Of a stretch of 47,033 bases of DNA, positions 7,846 through 16,775 are shown in pieces. The DNA lies in assembly GCA_904420085.1 (NCBI GenBank), contig CAJFUA010000062.1:1-47033 (forward strand), in the 5' to 3' direction. The DNA comes from an uncultured Eubacterium sp. GTDB taxonomy: Bacteria > Bacillota > Clostridia > Lachnospirales > Lachnospiraceae. The first letter of the stretch is position 1; every line of letters begins with the position of its first letter. The notes under the pieces were generated by a model that was not told the DNA's origin, searched no databases, and saw nothing but the letters and a program-made list of their open reading frames with translations. The translations under genes were made by a program, and so were the position numbers.

Positions 7846-8778
7846 ATGGAAAATAAAAAAGTAGTTGTTGCTCTTGGAAGAAATGCTTTCAGCGAATCTT
7901 TTCCAAAGCAGCAGGAACGTGTAAAAGCCGCCGCAAAAGCAATTGCGGATTTAGTGGAAGAAAAATACGAAGTCATTATCACTCACAGCAACGGACCTCA
8001 GGTTGGTATGATTCAGACCGCCATGACGGAATATTCCAGATTGGATGCTGACAGAACTGTGGCACCTATGTCTATCTGTGGTGCCATGAGTCAGGGATAC
8101 ATCGGTTTTGATTTACAGAACGCCATCCGCACGGAACTTCTGTCCCGCGGAATTTATAAACCGGTCAGCACCATTATTACTCAGGTAAGAGTTGATCCTT
8201 TTGACAAAGCCTTCAATGCTCCTTCCAAAGTAATCGGCCGTCTTATGACAAAAGAAGAGGCAGATAATGAAAAGAAAAAAGGGAATTATGTTGAATATGA
8301 AGAAGGCGAAGACGGATACAGAAGAATTATTGCCAGTCCGAAACCGGTAGACATCTATGAAATTGACGCAATTCAGGCTCTGGTGGATGCACACCAGCTG
8401 GTAATTGCTGCCGGTGGCGGCGGAATACCGGTTCTGGAACAGCATACCGGACTGAAAGGTGCCAGCGGTATCATTGAGAAAGACTACACCGCAGCCAAAC
8501 TGGCAGATATGCTGGATGCTTCTACTCTTATGATACTTACTTCCAGCGACTATCTGACGATTGAAAAAGACGGAACTGTGGAAGAACTAAAAGAACTGAC
8601 CACGGAAGAAGCAGAGAAATTAATCGCAGATGGCTATTTTGACCCTGCCACTTCCCTTCCAAAAATTGACGCTTCCCTTTCCTTTGTTCTGGCAGGAAAA
8701 GACAGAACTGCCATCATCACAAACCTGAACAAAGCAAAAGACGGTATCAAAGGAAAAATCGGAACCGTCATCAAATAA
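7846..8778 (+). CDS. arcC: Carbamate kinase
   Basis: The enzyme transfers phosphate between carbamoyl phosphate and ADP, yielding ATP in the arginine deiminase, agmatine or purine/allantoin routes. The 310-aa length is typical of the amino-acid-kinase-fold carbamate kinases. Visible signatures are ITHSNGPQVG, SICGAMSQGYIGFDLQNA and the nucleotide-site stretch AAGGGGIPV. The first loop, normally VVALGGNAL, reads VVALGRNAF. No arcA, arcB or transporter gene is adjacent, so the pathway it serves is not shown. AAGGAG precedes the ATG. It ends at the large palindrome, convergent with ppk1. Confidence 0.94.
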   Translation: MENKKVVVALGRNAFSESFPKQQERVKAAAKAIADLVEEKYEVIITHSNGPQVGMIQTAMTEYSRLDADRTVAPMSICGAMSQGYIGFDLQNAIRTELLSRGIYKPVSTIITQVRVDPFDKAFNAPSKVIGRLMTKEEADNEKKKGNYVEYEEGEDGYRRIIASPKPVDIYEIDAIQALVDAHQLVIAAGGGGIPVLEQHTGLKGASGIIEKDYTAAKLADMLDASTLMILTSSDYLTIEKDGTVEELKELTTEEAEKLIADGYFDPATSLPKIDASLSFVLAGKDRTAIITNLNKAKDGIKGKIGTVIK

Positions 8779-8790
8779 TTTCTTTTCGGA

Positions 8791-9040
8791 TTTTTTGAAA
8801 AATAAAAGAAAATAAACCTGGAAAACATTGAATAACTTTATTTGTTTGTATATGAAAAGAGCCGGATAAGTTCAAACGAAAATCTGATTCACAAAATCAG
8901 ATTTTCAGACTTCACTGAAGCGAATCTATCAAAGATTCGGTGAAGATGAAGTCGGTGTTTCAAACTTATCCGGTTCTTCTTCATATCTACAAACATTTAA
9001 GTTATGAAGTTTACCGGTTTTTTCTTTTCTTTTTCAAAAA
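8791..9040. repeat. Large imperfect palindrome with two internal hairpins, between convergent arcC and ppk1
   Basis: Outer arms at about 8791-8877 and 8956-9040 are inverted copies with small indels. The clearest stretch is GCCGGATAAGTT (8861-8872) against its complement at 8962-8973. Inside are a perfect 12-bp hairpin (8878-8889 with 8895-8906, loop CACAA) and a longer imperfect hairpin (8908-8953) containing CGAATC/GATTCG. RNA from either strand would fold into a three-way junction. It may act as a two-way terminator. Its length and nested design also suggest a non-autonomous mobile palindrome. There is no coding content. Confidence 0.75.
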
Positions 9041-9052
9041 CTGGTAAAGATA

Positions 9053-11071
9053 TTACAGTTCCTGACTGTTGACGATTTCTCCTGTACCGGGAACTTTGAT
9101 ATATCTTCCGAAAGAGTTCATTTCCAGTGCATTGACATTGTCACGCAGTAATGTATCAAATAAATTTCTGATTTGTACTTTGATATTCTCGTCATAGACA
9201 GGCGCTGCCACTTCTACACGCCTTAACGTATTTCTGGTCATAAAATCGGCAGAAGATATGAAGATTTTATCATTTCCCTTCTCTCCAAAAATATAAATTC
9301 TGGAATGCTCCAAGTATCTTCCCACAATACTCCGCACGGTAATATTCTCTGTCTCCCCTTTGACGCCTGCTATCAGACAACAGATGCCACGGATGACCAT
9401 ATCAATTTTTACACCGGCTTTGGATGCCTCAATCAACTTATCTATAATTACTTTATCTGTCAGTGAATTCATCTTTAATCCTATGTAGCCGTTACCTCCG
9501 TTTTTCACTTTCAAAATTTCATAGTCAATCATCTTCAGTACTTTATTTTGAAGGGAATGAGGCGCAACAAGTAAATGCTGTGTGTCCTCCACAAACTGCT
9601 CCATGCAGATTTTATTAAAGGTTGCAGCCACTTCTTTTGCAATATCACTGTTGGACGTCATTAAGGACAGATCCGTATAAAGTTTTGCTGTCTTTTCATT
9701 ATAATTTCCTGTTCCGACCTGACAGATATGCTTTACAATCCCGTTATCACTGTAGGAAATCAGACAGATTTTTGAATGTACCTTTACAAAATCAATTCCG
9801 TATATGATACGACAGCCTGCATCTTCCATGCGTCTGGACCATTCCAGATTATTTTTCTCGTCAAATCTGGCTTTTAATTCTACCATCACAACCACTTCTT
9901 TTCCGTTTTCGGCCGCTTCAATTAACGTTTCCACAATTCTGGAATTTTTTGCCACACGATATAGTGTCATCTTAATGGACACGACTCTTTTATCGTTGAC
10001 TGCCTCTTTTAACAGTTTGATAAAAGGATGCATACTGTCATAAGGATAACTAAGCATAATATCTTTTTGCTCAATCAGATCTATCATGGAATCCGCATTG
10101 GAAATTTCCTCTGATACCTTTGGTACCTTTCTCGGATAAAATAATTCCTTTTTATTTCTCAATATATCCCTAATCTTAAATACGAAGGATAACTCTAATG
10201 GAGATTCCGAATAAAATACCTGCTCTTTTTTCAATTCCAGTTCTTTGCACAATGCCTTAATAACTTTTTCATCCAATGGTCTGGAATACTCCATTTTTAC
10301 CGGACATAATTTTTTTCTTACTTTCAAGAGATTTTCCATGGATTCCCTGTAACTGATACCATTATCATAAAAATCCTCATCAATGTCGATATCGGCGTTT
10401 CGGATAATTCGAATCAGCGCTTTACTTTTTATGGTATATTTTTCAAATATGTCAGACATAAAGTGTAAAATCAGTTCTTCCACAAGCATATATTTATGTC
10501 TGTCGGAAGGAATGGCAATTAATCGCTCAAAAACCCCATTGCTGCAGGGAACGATACAAAGTTTTTCCGTATTTTTTGTCTGCAGTACAGCCACCGCATA
10601 GATTTCTTTATTGTTGAGAAAAGGAAAAGGACTTTTCTTTCCGATGACCTGAGGGGATAATAAAGGTTTAATGGATTGCTTATAATATTTTTCAAGATAT
10701 TTTTTATCTTCTTTTTCAATATCCCGAAAAGTGATTAACTGAACCCCTTCCATGGATACTTCATCCATCAGACGGGTATACGCTTCATCTTTCTCTTTCA
10801 GCAGTTTTTTCGTCTCCTCAAAAATACAGCATAACTGCTCTTTCGCCGTCATTCCCGTCTTGTTTTCTTTTTTTAATTTCTCAAAAAAGGTCTGGTCATA
10901 AAGAGAGCCCACTCGTACCATATAAAATTCATCTAAATTGCTGCCGAAAATACTGGCAAAAGACATACGCTCACATAAAGGGGTGTTCTTGTCCGTAGCC
11001 AGTCTTAAAACTCTCTTATTAAATTTTAACCATGACAGTTCCCGGTTGTCGTAACATTTTTTTCCTTTCAC
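9053..11071 (-). CDS. ppk1: Polyphosphate kinase 1
   Basis: PPK1 makes inorganic polyphosphate from ATP reversibly. The 672-aa protein has the N domain (NRELSWLKFNKRVL at residue 9), the head domain, and two phospholipase-D-like catalytic domains. The phosphorylated histidine is H432 in VHSKICLI; the second active-site histidine is H589 in YLEHSRIYIF. Arg residues in SIKMTLYRVA and ELKARFDEKNN match the ATP/polyP site. It begins 6 nt after pfk, so the two are almost certainly one transcript. Pairing an energy-storage polymer kinase with a glycolytic kinase hints at a phosphate/energy-balance unit. It ends at the palindrome 8791-9040. Confidence 0.96.
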   Translation of the reverse strand: MKGKKCYDNRELSWLKFNKRVLRLATDKNTPLCERMSFASIFGSNLDEFYMVRVGSLYDQTFFEKLKKENKTGMTAKEQLCCIFEETKKLLKEKDEAYTRLMDEVSMEGVQLITFRDIEKEDKKYLEKYYKQSIKPLLSPQVIGKKSPFPFLNNKEIYAVAVLQTKNTEKLCIVPCSNGVFERLIAIPSDRHKYMLVEELILHFMSDIFEKYTIKSKALIRIIRNADIDIDEDFYDNGISYRESMENLLKVRKKLCPVKMEYSRPLDEKVIKALCKELELKKEQVFYSESPLELSFVFKIRDILRNKKELFYPRKVPKVSEEISNADSMIDLIEQKDIMLSYPYDSMHPFIKLLKEAVNDKRVVSIKMTLYRVAKNSRIVETLIEAAENGKEVVVMVELKARFDEKNNLEWSRRMEDAGCRIIYGIDFVKVHSKICLISYSDNGIVKHICQVGTGNYNEKTAKLYTDLSLMTSNSDIAKEVAATFNKICMEQFVEDTQHLLVAPHSLQNKVLKMIDYEILKVKNGGNGYIGLKMNSLTDKVIIDKLIEASKAGVKIDMVIRGICCLIAGVKGETENITVRSIVGRYLEHSRIYIFGEKGNDKIFISSADFMTRNTLRRVEVAAPVYDENIKVQIRNLFDTLLRDNVNALEMNSFGRYIKVPGTGEIVNSQEL

Positions 11072-11077
11072 TTTATC

Positions 11078-12154
11078 CTACCTTCCTAAACATATACCAA
11101 GCATTTCTGCCTGTCTTAATATTTCATCCTCTGTATTGATAATCTTTTTCCTACCTGCAACATCCTGTAGCGGACATTTTTTAATTTTTCCGTCCTGAAT
11201 GGCAACCATATAACCAAATTGTTTTTTGAGAATCAGTTCTGCTCCTTCCACACCTAACCTTGATGCCAAAATCCGGTCATAAGCACTTGGATTTCCCCCT
11301 CTTTGAATATGACCGATAACAGACATTCTGACTTCGAATTCAATCTGACCTCTCAACTGTTTCTCCAGATTCTGTGCCGAATCCGAAATTTCTTCTCTGG
11401 CACGCTTTTCCTTAAAATCTTTTTTGGACAGTTTGCTTTCTTCCAGTGTCAGTATTCCCTCTGCCACTGCAACAAGAATTCCTTTCCTGTTTTCACGAAG
11501 TTTTTTATTGATATGCTCTTTTACTTTTTTTACATCATATGGGATTTCCGGTATTAAAATCACATCGGCACCTGTGGCAATTCCTGCATTTAACGTAAGC
11601 CATCCGGTCTTATTTCCCATTACCTCTACAATAAATACCCGGTTATGTGATACTGCTGTGGATTTCAGATTATCCATATATTCTGTAGCTCTGTCGATGG
11701 CAGAAGAAAATCCGAAAGTCATATCCGTTCCGTAAATATCATTGTCGATAGTCTTTGGTAATGTAATAATATTCAATCCCTTTTCTCTCAAAAGATTGGC
11801 TGTTTTGTGGGAACCGTTTCCTCCTAATACAACAAGACAGTTTAATTCCATCTTTTTATAGTTTTCAATCATACACTGGATTTTCGTTTTCCCGTTTTTA
11901 TATACATCATTAATTTTTTTAAAAGGCTGCCTGGAAGAACCGAGAATTGTTCCCCCCTGCTTTAAAATATGTTCAAAATCCGTTTCTTTCATTTTTTCAT
12001 ATTTTCCTTCTATTAACCCCGTGTATCCTTCTTTTATACCATATATTTCAATCTTGTCTTTTGCATTCTGATACAGCCCTCTGACCATCCCGTACATGGC
12101 TGCATTCAAGGACTGGCAGTCGCCTCCACTGGTTAAAATTCCTACTTTCATCAT
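11078..12154 (-). CDS. pfkA: 6-phosphofructokinase, GGNGS variant
   Basis: It phosphorylates fructose 6-phosphate, the committed step of glycolysis. The 358-aa protein keeps LTSGGDCQSLNAAM at the N-terminus (usual form SGGDAPGMNA), catalytic PKTIDND (133-139) and VMGNKTGW. The nucleotide-binding GGDGS loop reads GGNGS (111-115), so the usual Mg-coordinating Asp is Asn. I recall GGNG-type loops in a clostridial PFK subgroup. Whether ATP or PPi is the donor cannot be settled here: Gly rather than Asp after the third residue argues for ATP. Two adjacent ATGs (12154, 12151) follow AGGGAGAG. ppk1 follows after 6 nt. Confidence 0.93.
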   Translation of the reverse strand: MMKVGILTSGGDCQSLNAAMYGMVRGLYQNAKDKIEIYGIKEGYTGLIEGKYEKMKETDFEHILKQGGTILGSSRQPFKKINDVYKNGKTKIQCMIENYKKMELNCLVVLGGNGSHKTANLLREKGLNIITLPKTIDNDIYGTDMTFGFSSAIDRATEYMDNLKSTAVSHNRVFIVEVMGNKTGWLTLNAGIATGADVILIPEIPYDVKKVKEHINKKLRENRKGILVAVAEGILTLEESKLSKKDFKEKRAREEISDSAQNLEKQLRGQIEFEVRMSVIGHIQRGGNPSAYDRILASRLGVEGAELILKKQFGYMVAIQDGKIKKCPLQDVAGRKKIINTEDEILRQAEMLGICLGR

Positions 12155-12323
12155 CTACTCTCCCTCACGCTCCAATTTTTATTTTATAATTATCTTTTTT
12201 CTTTTTTATTATTTCCATATAGATAAAATTTATAATTTGAATGTTAAATCTAATGTATCATTTTTGTTAAAAGTAAATGAGAAGGAAACATTCACTATAG
12301 AAAGTATTTTGCTGTTACGCAAA

Positions 12324-12358
12324 AAGCCATTACAAAGTGTGTGTCTTTGTAATGGCTT
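12324..12358 (-). terminator. Intrinsic terminator after the ABC exporter gene
   Basis: A perfect 14-bp stem (12324-12337 with 12345-12358) has a 7-nt loop. Read on the minus strand it ends in TTTTT. It separates the exporter gene from the pfk-ppk1 unit, whose promoter must lie in the very AT-rich 12155-12323, where I cannot pick one reliably. Confidence 0.9.
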
Positions 12359-12377
12359 CATTTTTTGTTGATTATTT

Positions 12378-14111
12378 TTACACTTCTGTCATTTTATATA
12401 AATCATAATAGATACCATGCCGTTCCATAAGTTCCTGATGGGTTCCCTCTTCTTCAATGCCCTGTTCCGTCAGCACAAGAATTTTCTCTGCGTTTCTGAT
12501 GGTTGACAATCGGTGGGCAATTACCAGGGTTGTACGGTTCTTTGCCAGTTTTTCCATGGACTCCTGCACGATTTTCTCACTTTCATTATCCAAGGCAGAT
12601 GTAGCTTCATCAAAAATCAAAATCGGCGGATTTTTTAAAAAGACTCTTGCAATGGACAGTCTTTGTTTCTGTCCTCCTGACAGTTTGATTCCACGCTGTC
12701 CGATATCCGTATCAAATCCGTTCGGCAGAGACATAATAAAATCATAAGCATTTGCCTCTTTTGCCGCCTCTATGACTTCCTCTTCTGTCGCTTCCGGGCG
12801 ACCATATTTAATATTGTCATAGATTGTTCCCGCAAAAAGATACACGTCCTGCTGTACCATGCCAATATTGTCGCGCAGTGATTTTAATTTCATATCTCTG
12901 ATATCATGTCCGTCAATTAAAATTTTTCCGCCGGACACCTCATAAAATCTTGGAATCAGATTACATAAAGTCGTCTTTCCCGCACCTGATGAACCTACCA
13001 GCGCTATATAGGAGCCTGCTTCAATATCCAGATTAATATGTTTCAACACCCGATGGGCATTGTCATTATAACGGAAAGATACATCCTCAAAAACAATGTC
13101 TCCTTTTACCTTGCCGAAATCTTTTGCATGTTCATTGTCCTTAATTTCCGGTTCCAGCATCAGAATCTGCCGGAAGCGTTCATATCCGGAATATCCATTC
13201 TGAAACTGTTCCGTAAAGTCAATTAAAGTTTTTACCGGATCGGTAAATATATTAATATATAAAAGAAATGTCAGTAAATCCGTCACATTAACCATATTTT
13301 GCGTAATCATTACCCCACCGGAAATAATTACAATTAAATTAATCATGGTGGTAAATGCGGTCAGTCCGGAATGATAACCACCCATATATTTGTAATTGTT
13401 TTTCTTTGCCGCTAAAAATCCGTCATTTCCCACTTTAAACTTTTCATTTTCTATTTTCTCATTGGCAAAAGATTTTACCACACGGATTCCTGATAAATTA
13501 TCCTCTATCTGCTCATTAATTTCCGCAATTTTCACTCTGTTCATACGGAATGTCTGCTTCATCTTTCTGTTGAAAAAATAAGCATATACAACCATAATCG
13601 GAATCAATGCGAAAGCCGCTACAGCCAGTTTTACATTGATGCTTAGCAAAATAACAAGGGCTCCGATAATCTTAATAAAAGATATGGTAAGATTTTCCGG
13701 TCCATGATGCAGTAATTCCGTGATGTCAAATAAATCAGAAGTAATTCTTGACATTAACTGTCCTACTTTCTGGTCATCATAAAAGGAAAAAGGCATTTTC
13801 TGAAAATGAGCAAAAATTTCTGCACGCATATCATATTCAATCTTTGCCCCCATCACATGTCCGTAATTGGAAATATAATAATTACAATAACATTGTATTA
13901 AAACAAGAACTGCAACAACCGCAGCAATCATGATCAGACTTTCTATTGCTTTTTCTTTTTCCATATATATTACCGTGGATGTAACATACCGGACAACCAG
14001 AGGAATGACTAAGGCAATGGCGGATGCCATAATTGCAAAAAACATGTCTGCAAAAAAGACTCCTTTATATGGTTTATAGTAAGAAATCATTTTTTTTAAA
14101 TTTTCTTTCAT
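12378..14111 (-). CDS. ABC-type exporter, fused membrane and ATPase half-transporter
   Basis: This 577-aa type IV (B-family) half-transporter has an N-terminal six-helix membrane domain up to about residue 310; its first helix is around 17-40 and its second around 58-80. The ATPase domain follows, with Walker A GSSGAGKTT, Q-loop MVQQDVYLFAGT, signature LSGGQKQR, Walker B ILIFDEATSALD and switch His in VIAHRLST. It should work as a homodimer exporting lipids, peptides or drugs; no neighbouring gene points to a substrate. It is flanked by two terminators (14180-14214 upstream, 12324-12358 downstream), so it is likely its own unit. The start has an AAAGGAG site. Confidence 0.93.
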   Translation of the reverse strand: MKENLKKMISYYKPYKGVFFADMFFAIMASAIALVIPLVVRYVTSTVIYMEKEKAIESLIMIAAVVAVLVLIQCYCNYYISNYGHVMGAKIEYDMRAEIFAHFQKMPFSFYDDQKVGQLMSRITSDLFDITELLHHGPENLTISFIKIIGALVILLSINVKLAVAAFALIPIMVVYAYFFNRKMKQTFRMNRVKIAEINEQIEDNLSGIRVVKSFANEKIENEKFKVGNDGFLAAKKNNYKYMGGYHSGLTAFTTMINLIVIISGGVMITQNMVNVTDLLTFLLYINIFTDPVKTLIDFTEQFQNGYSGYERFRQILMLEPEIKDNEHAKDFGKVKGDIVFEDVSFRYNDNAHRVLKHINLDIEAGSYIALVGSSGAGKTTLCNLIPRFYEVSGGKILIDGHDIRDMKLKSLRDNIGMVQQDVYLFAGTIYDNIKYGRPEATEEEVIEAAKEANAYDFIMSLPNGFDTDIGQRGIKLSGGQKQRLSIARVFLKNPPILIFDEATSALDNESEKIVQESMEKLAKNRTTLVIAHRLSTIRNAEKILVLTEQGIEEEGTHQELMERHGIYYDLYKMTEV

Positions 14112-14179
14112 TTTCTGCTCCTTTCCGGTTTTTTATTCATTGAGCAGGCTGACTAAATCGCCTGCCGGGCTTTTCCTAC

Positions 14180-14214
14180 AAAAATGGAAGCGTCAAGAAT
14201 ACGCTCCCATTTTT
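14180..14214 (-). terminator. Intrinsic terminator after the fibronectin-III protein gene
   Basis: Arms 14180-14193 and 14201-14214 pair with one mismatch around a 7-nt loop. Read on the minus strand they end in a T-rich run, just past the stop at 14219. A second short stem (14144-14149 with 14160-14165) lies between this and the exporter gene. Confidence 0.85.
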
Positions 14215-14218
14215 CATA

Positions 14219-15430
14219 TTATCGTCTTAACAGATAATAACAGTTTATCGCTTTTGATTTTACGTTCTTTTTGCCGATTTTGGAATTGGCTACAACATAA
14301 ATATAATATGTTTTTCTTCTTTTCAGTCTTTTCTTCTTAAATTTTGTCACTTTATAAGATGTCTTTTTTAATGTTTTTACTTTTTTATAACCGGTCTTCT
14401 GGGAAGTTGACATGTAAACTGTATAACTCTTTGCACCCTTTACTTTTTTCCATGACAATTTCAGATTGCGGCCGGAAGACTTAATTTTCACTTTCGGCTG
14501 AAAAGCAAAACCTTTAAAGTCAGACCATTGTCCATAAATTTTCTTGCCATTTATAATAATATAAGCTCTGACTCTTAGTTTATAAAAACGATATCCCTTA
14601 ATATTTTTTAATGTTGTACTGTAATAACTGGAAGTCTCACCTGTCCTTAAAGCTTTCTTTCCATTGATGTTCCAAAGCTGATACTGATATCCGTCATAGA
14701 ATACACTTGCATTAAAGCCGAAATTAATTTCTTTTAAAGATTGCCAGTAATACTTAATGTTCACATTCTTAACCTTCGCCGGTATCAGTTTGATATGAAA
14801 ATTGGAAACTCCTCGTTTATACCCTGCAGCACGATATGTACCTGCGCTTCTTACCGATTCTACATAAAGATAAGTAAATGGCAGACTTGCCGTGTTTTTC
14901 AAACCTGAAATGGTAAAGGATGTACCTGTGGTCTCTCCTTTTAATGTATATACACCATTATTGTATTGATACACCCGGTAGGATGTTGCACCTTCCGCTC
15001 TGTTCCATCCGATGGTTACACTGCTGCTTGTAGCACCGGTCTGATGCACATTTGCCACATCCGAAGGCTGTGTGACAACTGCAACCGGATCGGAATATGG
15101 GCCGTATACCGGATTACTTCCTGTCGTCAGTGCTCTCACTCTTACATAATAAGTTTTTCCTCGTGACAGATTATAAATATAATCTGTCGGTGAACTGCAA
15201 TATTCGCTGACAATGTTCCATGTTTTCTTATCCTGACTGATTTCCGTCTCATAATAACAGTCCATCAACTGTGCATCCCATGAAATGTCTACACTGTTAC
15301 TATATGCATCGGTCTGTTTTACTCCGGTAACTTTCCCCGGTGTTTCTGCCGCTGACACCATAATCCCCATGGCAAAAACCATAACAGATAAAACTCCGGC
15401 AGTCAGCAAAGTTTTCATAATCTTCTTCAT
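14219..15430 (-). CDS. Secreted fibronectin type III repeat protein
   Basis: This 403-aa exported protein has no recognisable enzyme. A Sec signal peptide covers about residues 1-28 (MKKIMKTLLTAG, then a hydrophobic core and VSAA before ETPG). Three to four fibronectin-III-like beta-sandwich modules follow, at about 30-123, 125-218, 219-315 and a lysine-rich last one at 316-403. Each carries the SxxISW / ATSYRVY / YYVRVRA pattern. There is no sortase motif or other anchor, and the basic C-terminus could hold it to the wall by charge. The ATG at 15430 is chosen because GGAG lies 6 nt upstream, overlapping an alternative TTG. It lies 42 nt after icd and may be partly co-transcribed. Likely adhesion or matrix binding, by inference. 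Confidence 0.85.
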   Translation of the reverse strand: MKKIMKTLLTAGVLSVMVFAMGIMVSAAETPGKVTGVKQTDAYSNSVDISWDAQLMDCYYETEISQDKKTWNIVSEYCSSPTDYIYNLSRGKTYYVRVRALTTGSNPVYGPYSDPVAVVTQPSDVANVHQTGATSSSVTIGWNRAEGATSYRVYQYNNGVYTLKGETTGTSFTISGLKNTASLPFTYLYVESVRSAGTYRAAGYKRGVSNFHIKLIPAKVKNVNIKYYWQSLKEINFGFNASVFYDGYQYQLWNINGKKALRTGETSSYYSTTLKNIKGYRFYKLRVRAYIIINGKKIYGQWSDFKGFAFQPKVKIKSSGRNLKLSWKKVKGAKSYTVYMSTSQKTGYKKVKTLKKTSYKVTKFKKKRLKRRKTYYIYVVANSKIGKKNVKSKAINCYYLLRR

Positions 15431-15472
15431 ACGCAACTCCTTTTCTCTTTTATATTATCAAATACATACGAT

Positions 15473-16681
15473 TTACATTAAGCCCTCCAGCGTTTTTCTG
15501 ATTGCCAGAATGAAATCCTGTGTATTTAATTTCTTTTTATTTTCTAATGTAGAAATCAGGTACAAATCACCTGTCATTTCTCCATTTTCAATCGTTGTAA
15601 TACAAGCTTTTTCAAGTTTATCCGCAAATGTCATCAACTCCGGAAGATTGTCTAACTCTCCTCTTTTTCTGAGAGCGCCTGTCCATGCAAAAATGGTGGC
15701 AATCGGGTTGGTAGATGTCTCCTCCCCTTTCAGATGTTTATAATAATGTCTCTGAACCGTACCATGCGCTGCCTCATACTCATAATATCCGTTTGGAGAA
15801 GCCAAAACAGAAGTCATCATGGAAAGAGAGCCAAAAGCTGTTGCAACCATATCCGACATAACATCACCGTCATAGTTTTTGCATGCCCAGATATATCCGC
15901 CTTCCGAACGCATCACTCTTGCCACTGCATCGTCAATCAGTGTATAGAAATACTCGATTCCTGCAGATTCAAATTTCTCTTTATATTCCGCTTCGTAAAT
16001 ATCATTGAAAATATCTTTAAAGGTATGATCATATTTTTTTGAAATTGTATCTTTTGTGGCAAACCATAAATCCTGTTTTGTATCCAGCGCATAGTTAAAA
16101 CAGCTTCTTGCAAAGCTTTCAATGGAAGCATTTAAATTGTGCATACCCTGAAGAATACCTGCACCTTCAAAGTTGTGAATCAGTTCTCTTGTCTCTTCAC
16201 CTGCCTCGTTTGTGTAAACAAGTTCTGCTTTTCCCGCCGCCGGGATTTTCATTTCCACTCCTTTATATACATCGCCATATGCATGTCTTGCAATCGTAAT
16301 CGGTTTTGTCCAGTTCTTAACATACGGCTCAATCCCTTTCACGATAATCGGTGCACGAAATACAGTACCGTCAAGAATAGCCCTGATGGTTCCGTTTGGA
16401 CTCTTCCACATTTCTTTTAAATTATATTCAGGCATTCTGGCTGCATTCGGTGTGATTGTGGCACACTTTACGGCTACTCCATATTTCTTCGTAGCCTCTG
16501 CCGAATCAAAGGTAACCTGATCGTTTGTCTCATTTCTATAATCTAAACCTAAATCATAGTATTCCGTCTTTAAATCTACAAATGGTAATAACAGTTCATC
16601 TTTGATAAGTTTCCAAAGAATTCTTGTCATTTCGTCTCCATCCATCTCTACCAATGGTGTGGTCATTTTAATCTTTTCCAT
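15473..16681 (-). CDS. icd: NADP-dependent isocitrate dehydrogenase, eukaryotic-like type II
   Basis: It oxidatively decarboxylates isocitrate to 2-oxoglutarate with NADP+, supplying carbon for glutamate and NADPH. The 402-aa protein belongs to the homodimeric type II group shared with eukaryotic IDHs and not the E. coli type. Signs are [15 protein letters not shown] at the N-terminus, the substrate loop [19 protein letters not shown] and [11 protein letters not shown]. The metal-site Asp is in [21 protein letters not shown]. There are no other TCA genes nearby, as expected for an incomplete cycle in a fermenter. It has its own promoter (16721-16749) and an AGGAGG ribosome site. Confidence 0.97.
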   Translation of the reverse strand: MEKIKMTTPLVEMDGDEMTRILWKLIKDELLLPFVDLKTEYYDLGLDYRNETNDQVTFDSAEATKKYGVAVKCATITPNAARMPEYNLKEMWKSPNGTIRAILDGTVFRAPIIVKGIEPYVKNWTKPITIARHAYGDVYKGVEMKIPAAGKAELVYTNEAGEETRELIHNFEGAGILQGMHNLNASIESFARSCFNYALDTKQDLWFATKDTISKKYDHTFKDIFNDIYEAEYKEKFESAGIEYFYTLIDDAVARVMRSEGGYIWACKNYDGDVMSDMVATAFGSLSMMTSVLASPNGYYEYEAAHGTVQRHYYKHLKGEETSTNPIATIFAWTGALRKRGELDNLPELMTFADKLEKACITTIENGEMTGDLYLISTLENKKKLNTQDFILAIRKTLEGLM

Positions 16682-16720
16682 GTTACTTCCTCCTAAATTT
16701 AAACTGTAGTATCCTCGTAA

Positions 16721-16749
16721 ATTATATCTAAATTCCGGAATAAAGTAAA
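16721..16749 (-). promoter_or_regulatory. icd promoter
   Basis: On the minus strand, TTTACT (16744-16749), 17 nt and a perfect TATAAT (16721-16726) lie about 40 nt before the icd start. No hairpin terminator is visible between the subtilase gene and this promoter. Confidence 0.7.
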
Positions 16750-16775
16750 TAAAATAGGGGGAGTTTTTTGTTTTT

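Noticed and set aside
12255..12275. Rex-like half-site TTGTTAA upstream of pfk
   Set aside because: The second half (AAATGAG after four bases) does not match TTAACAA, so there is no proper dyad.
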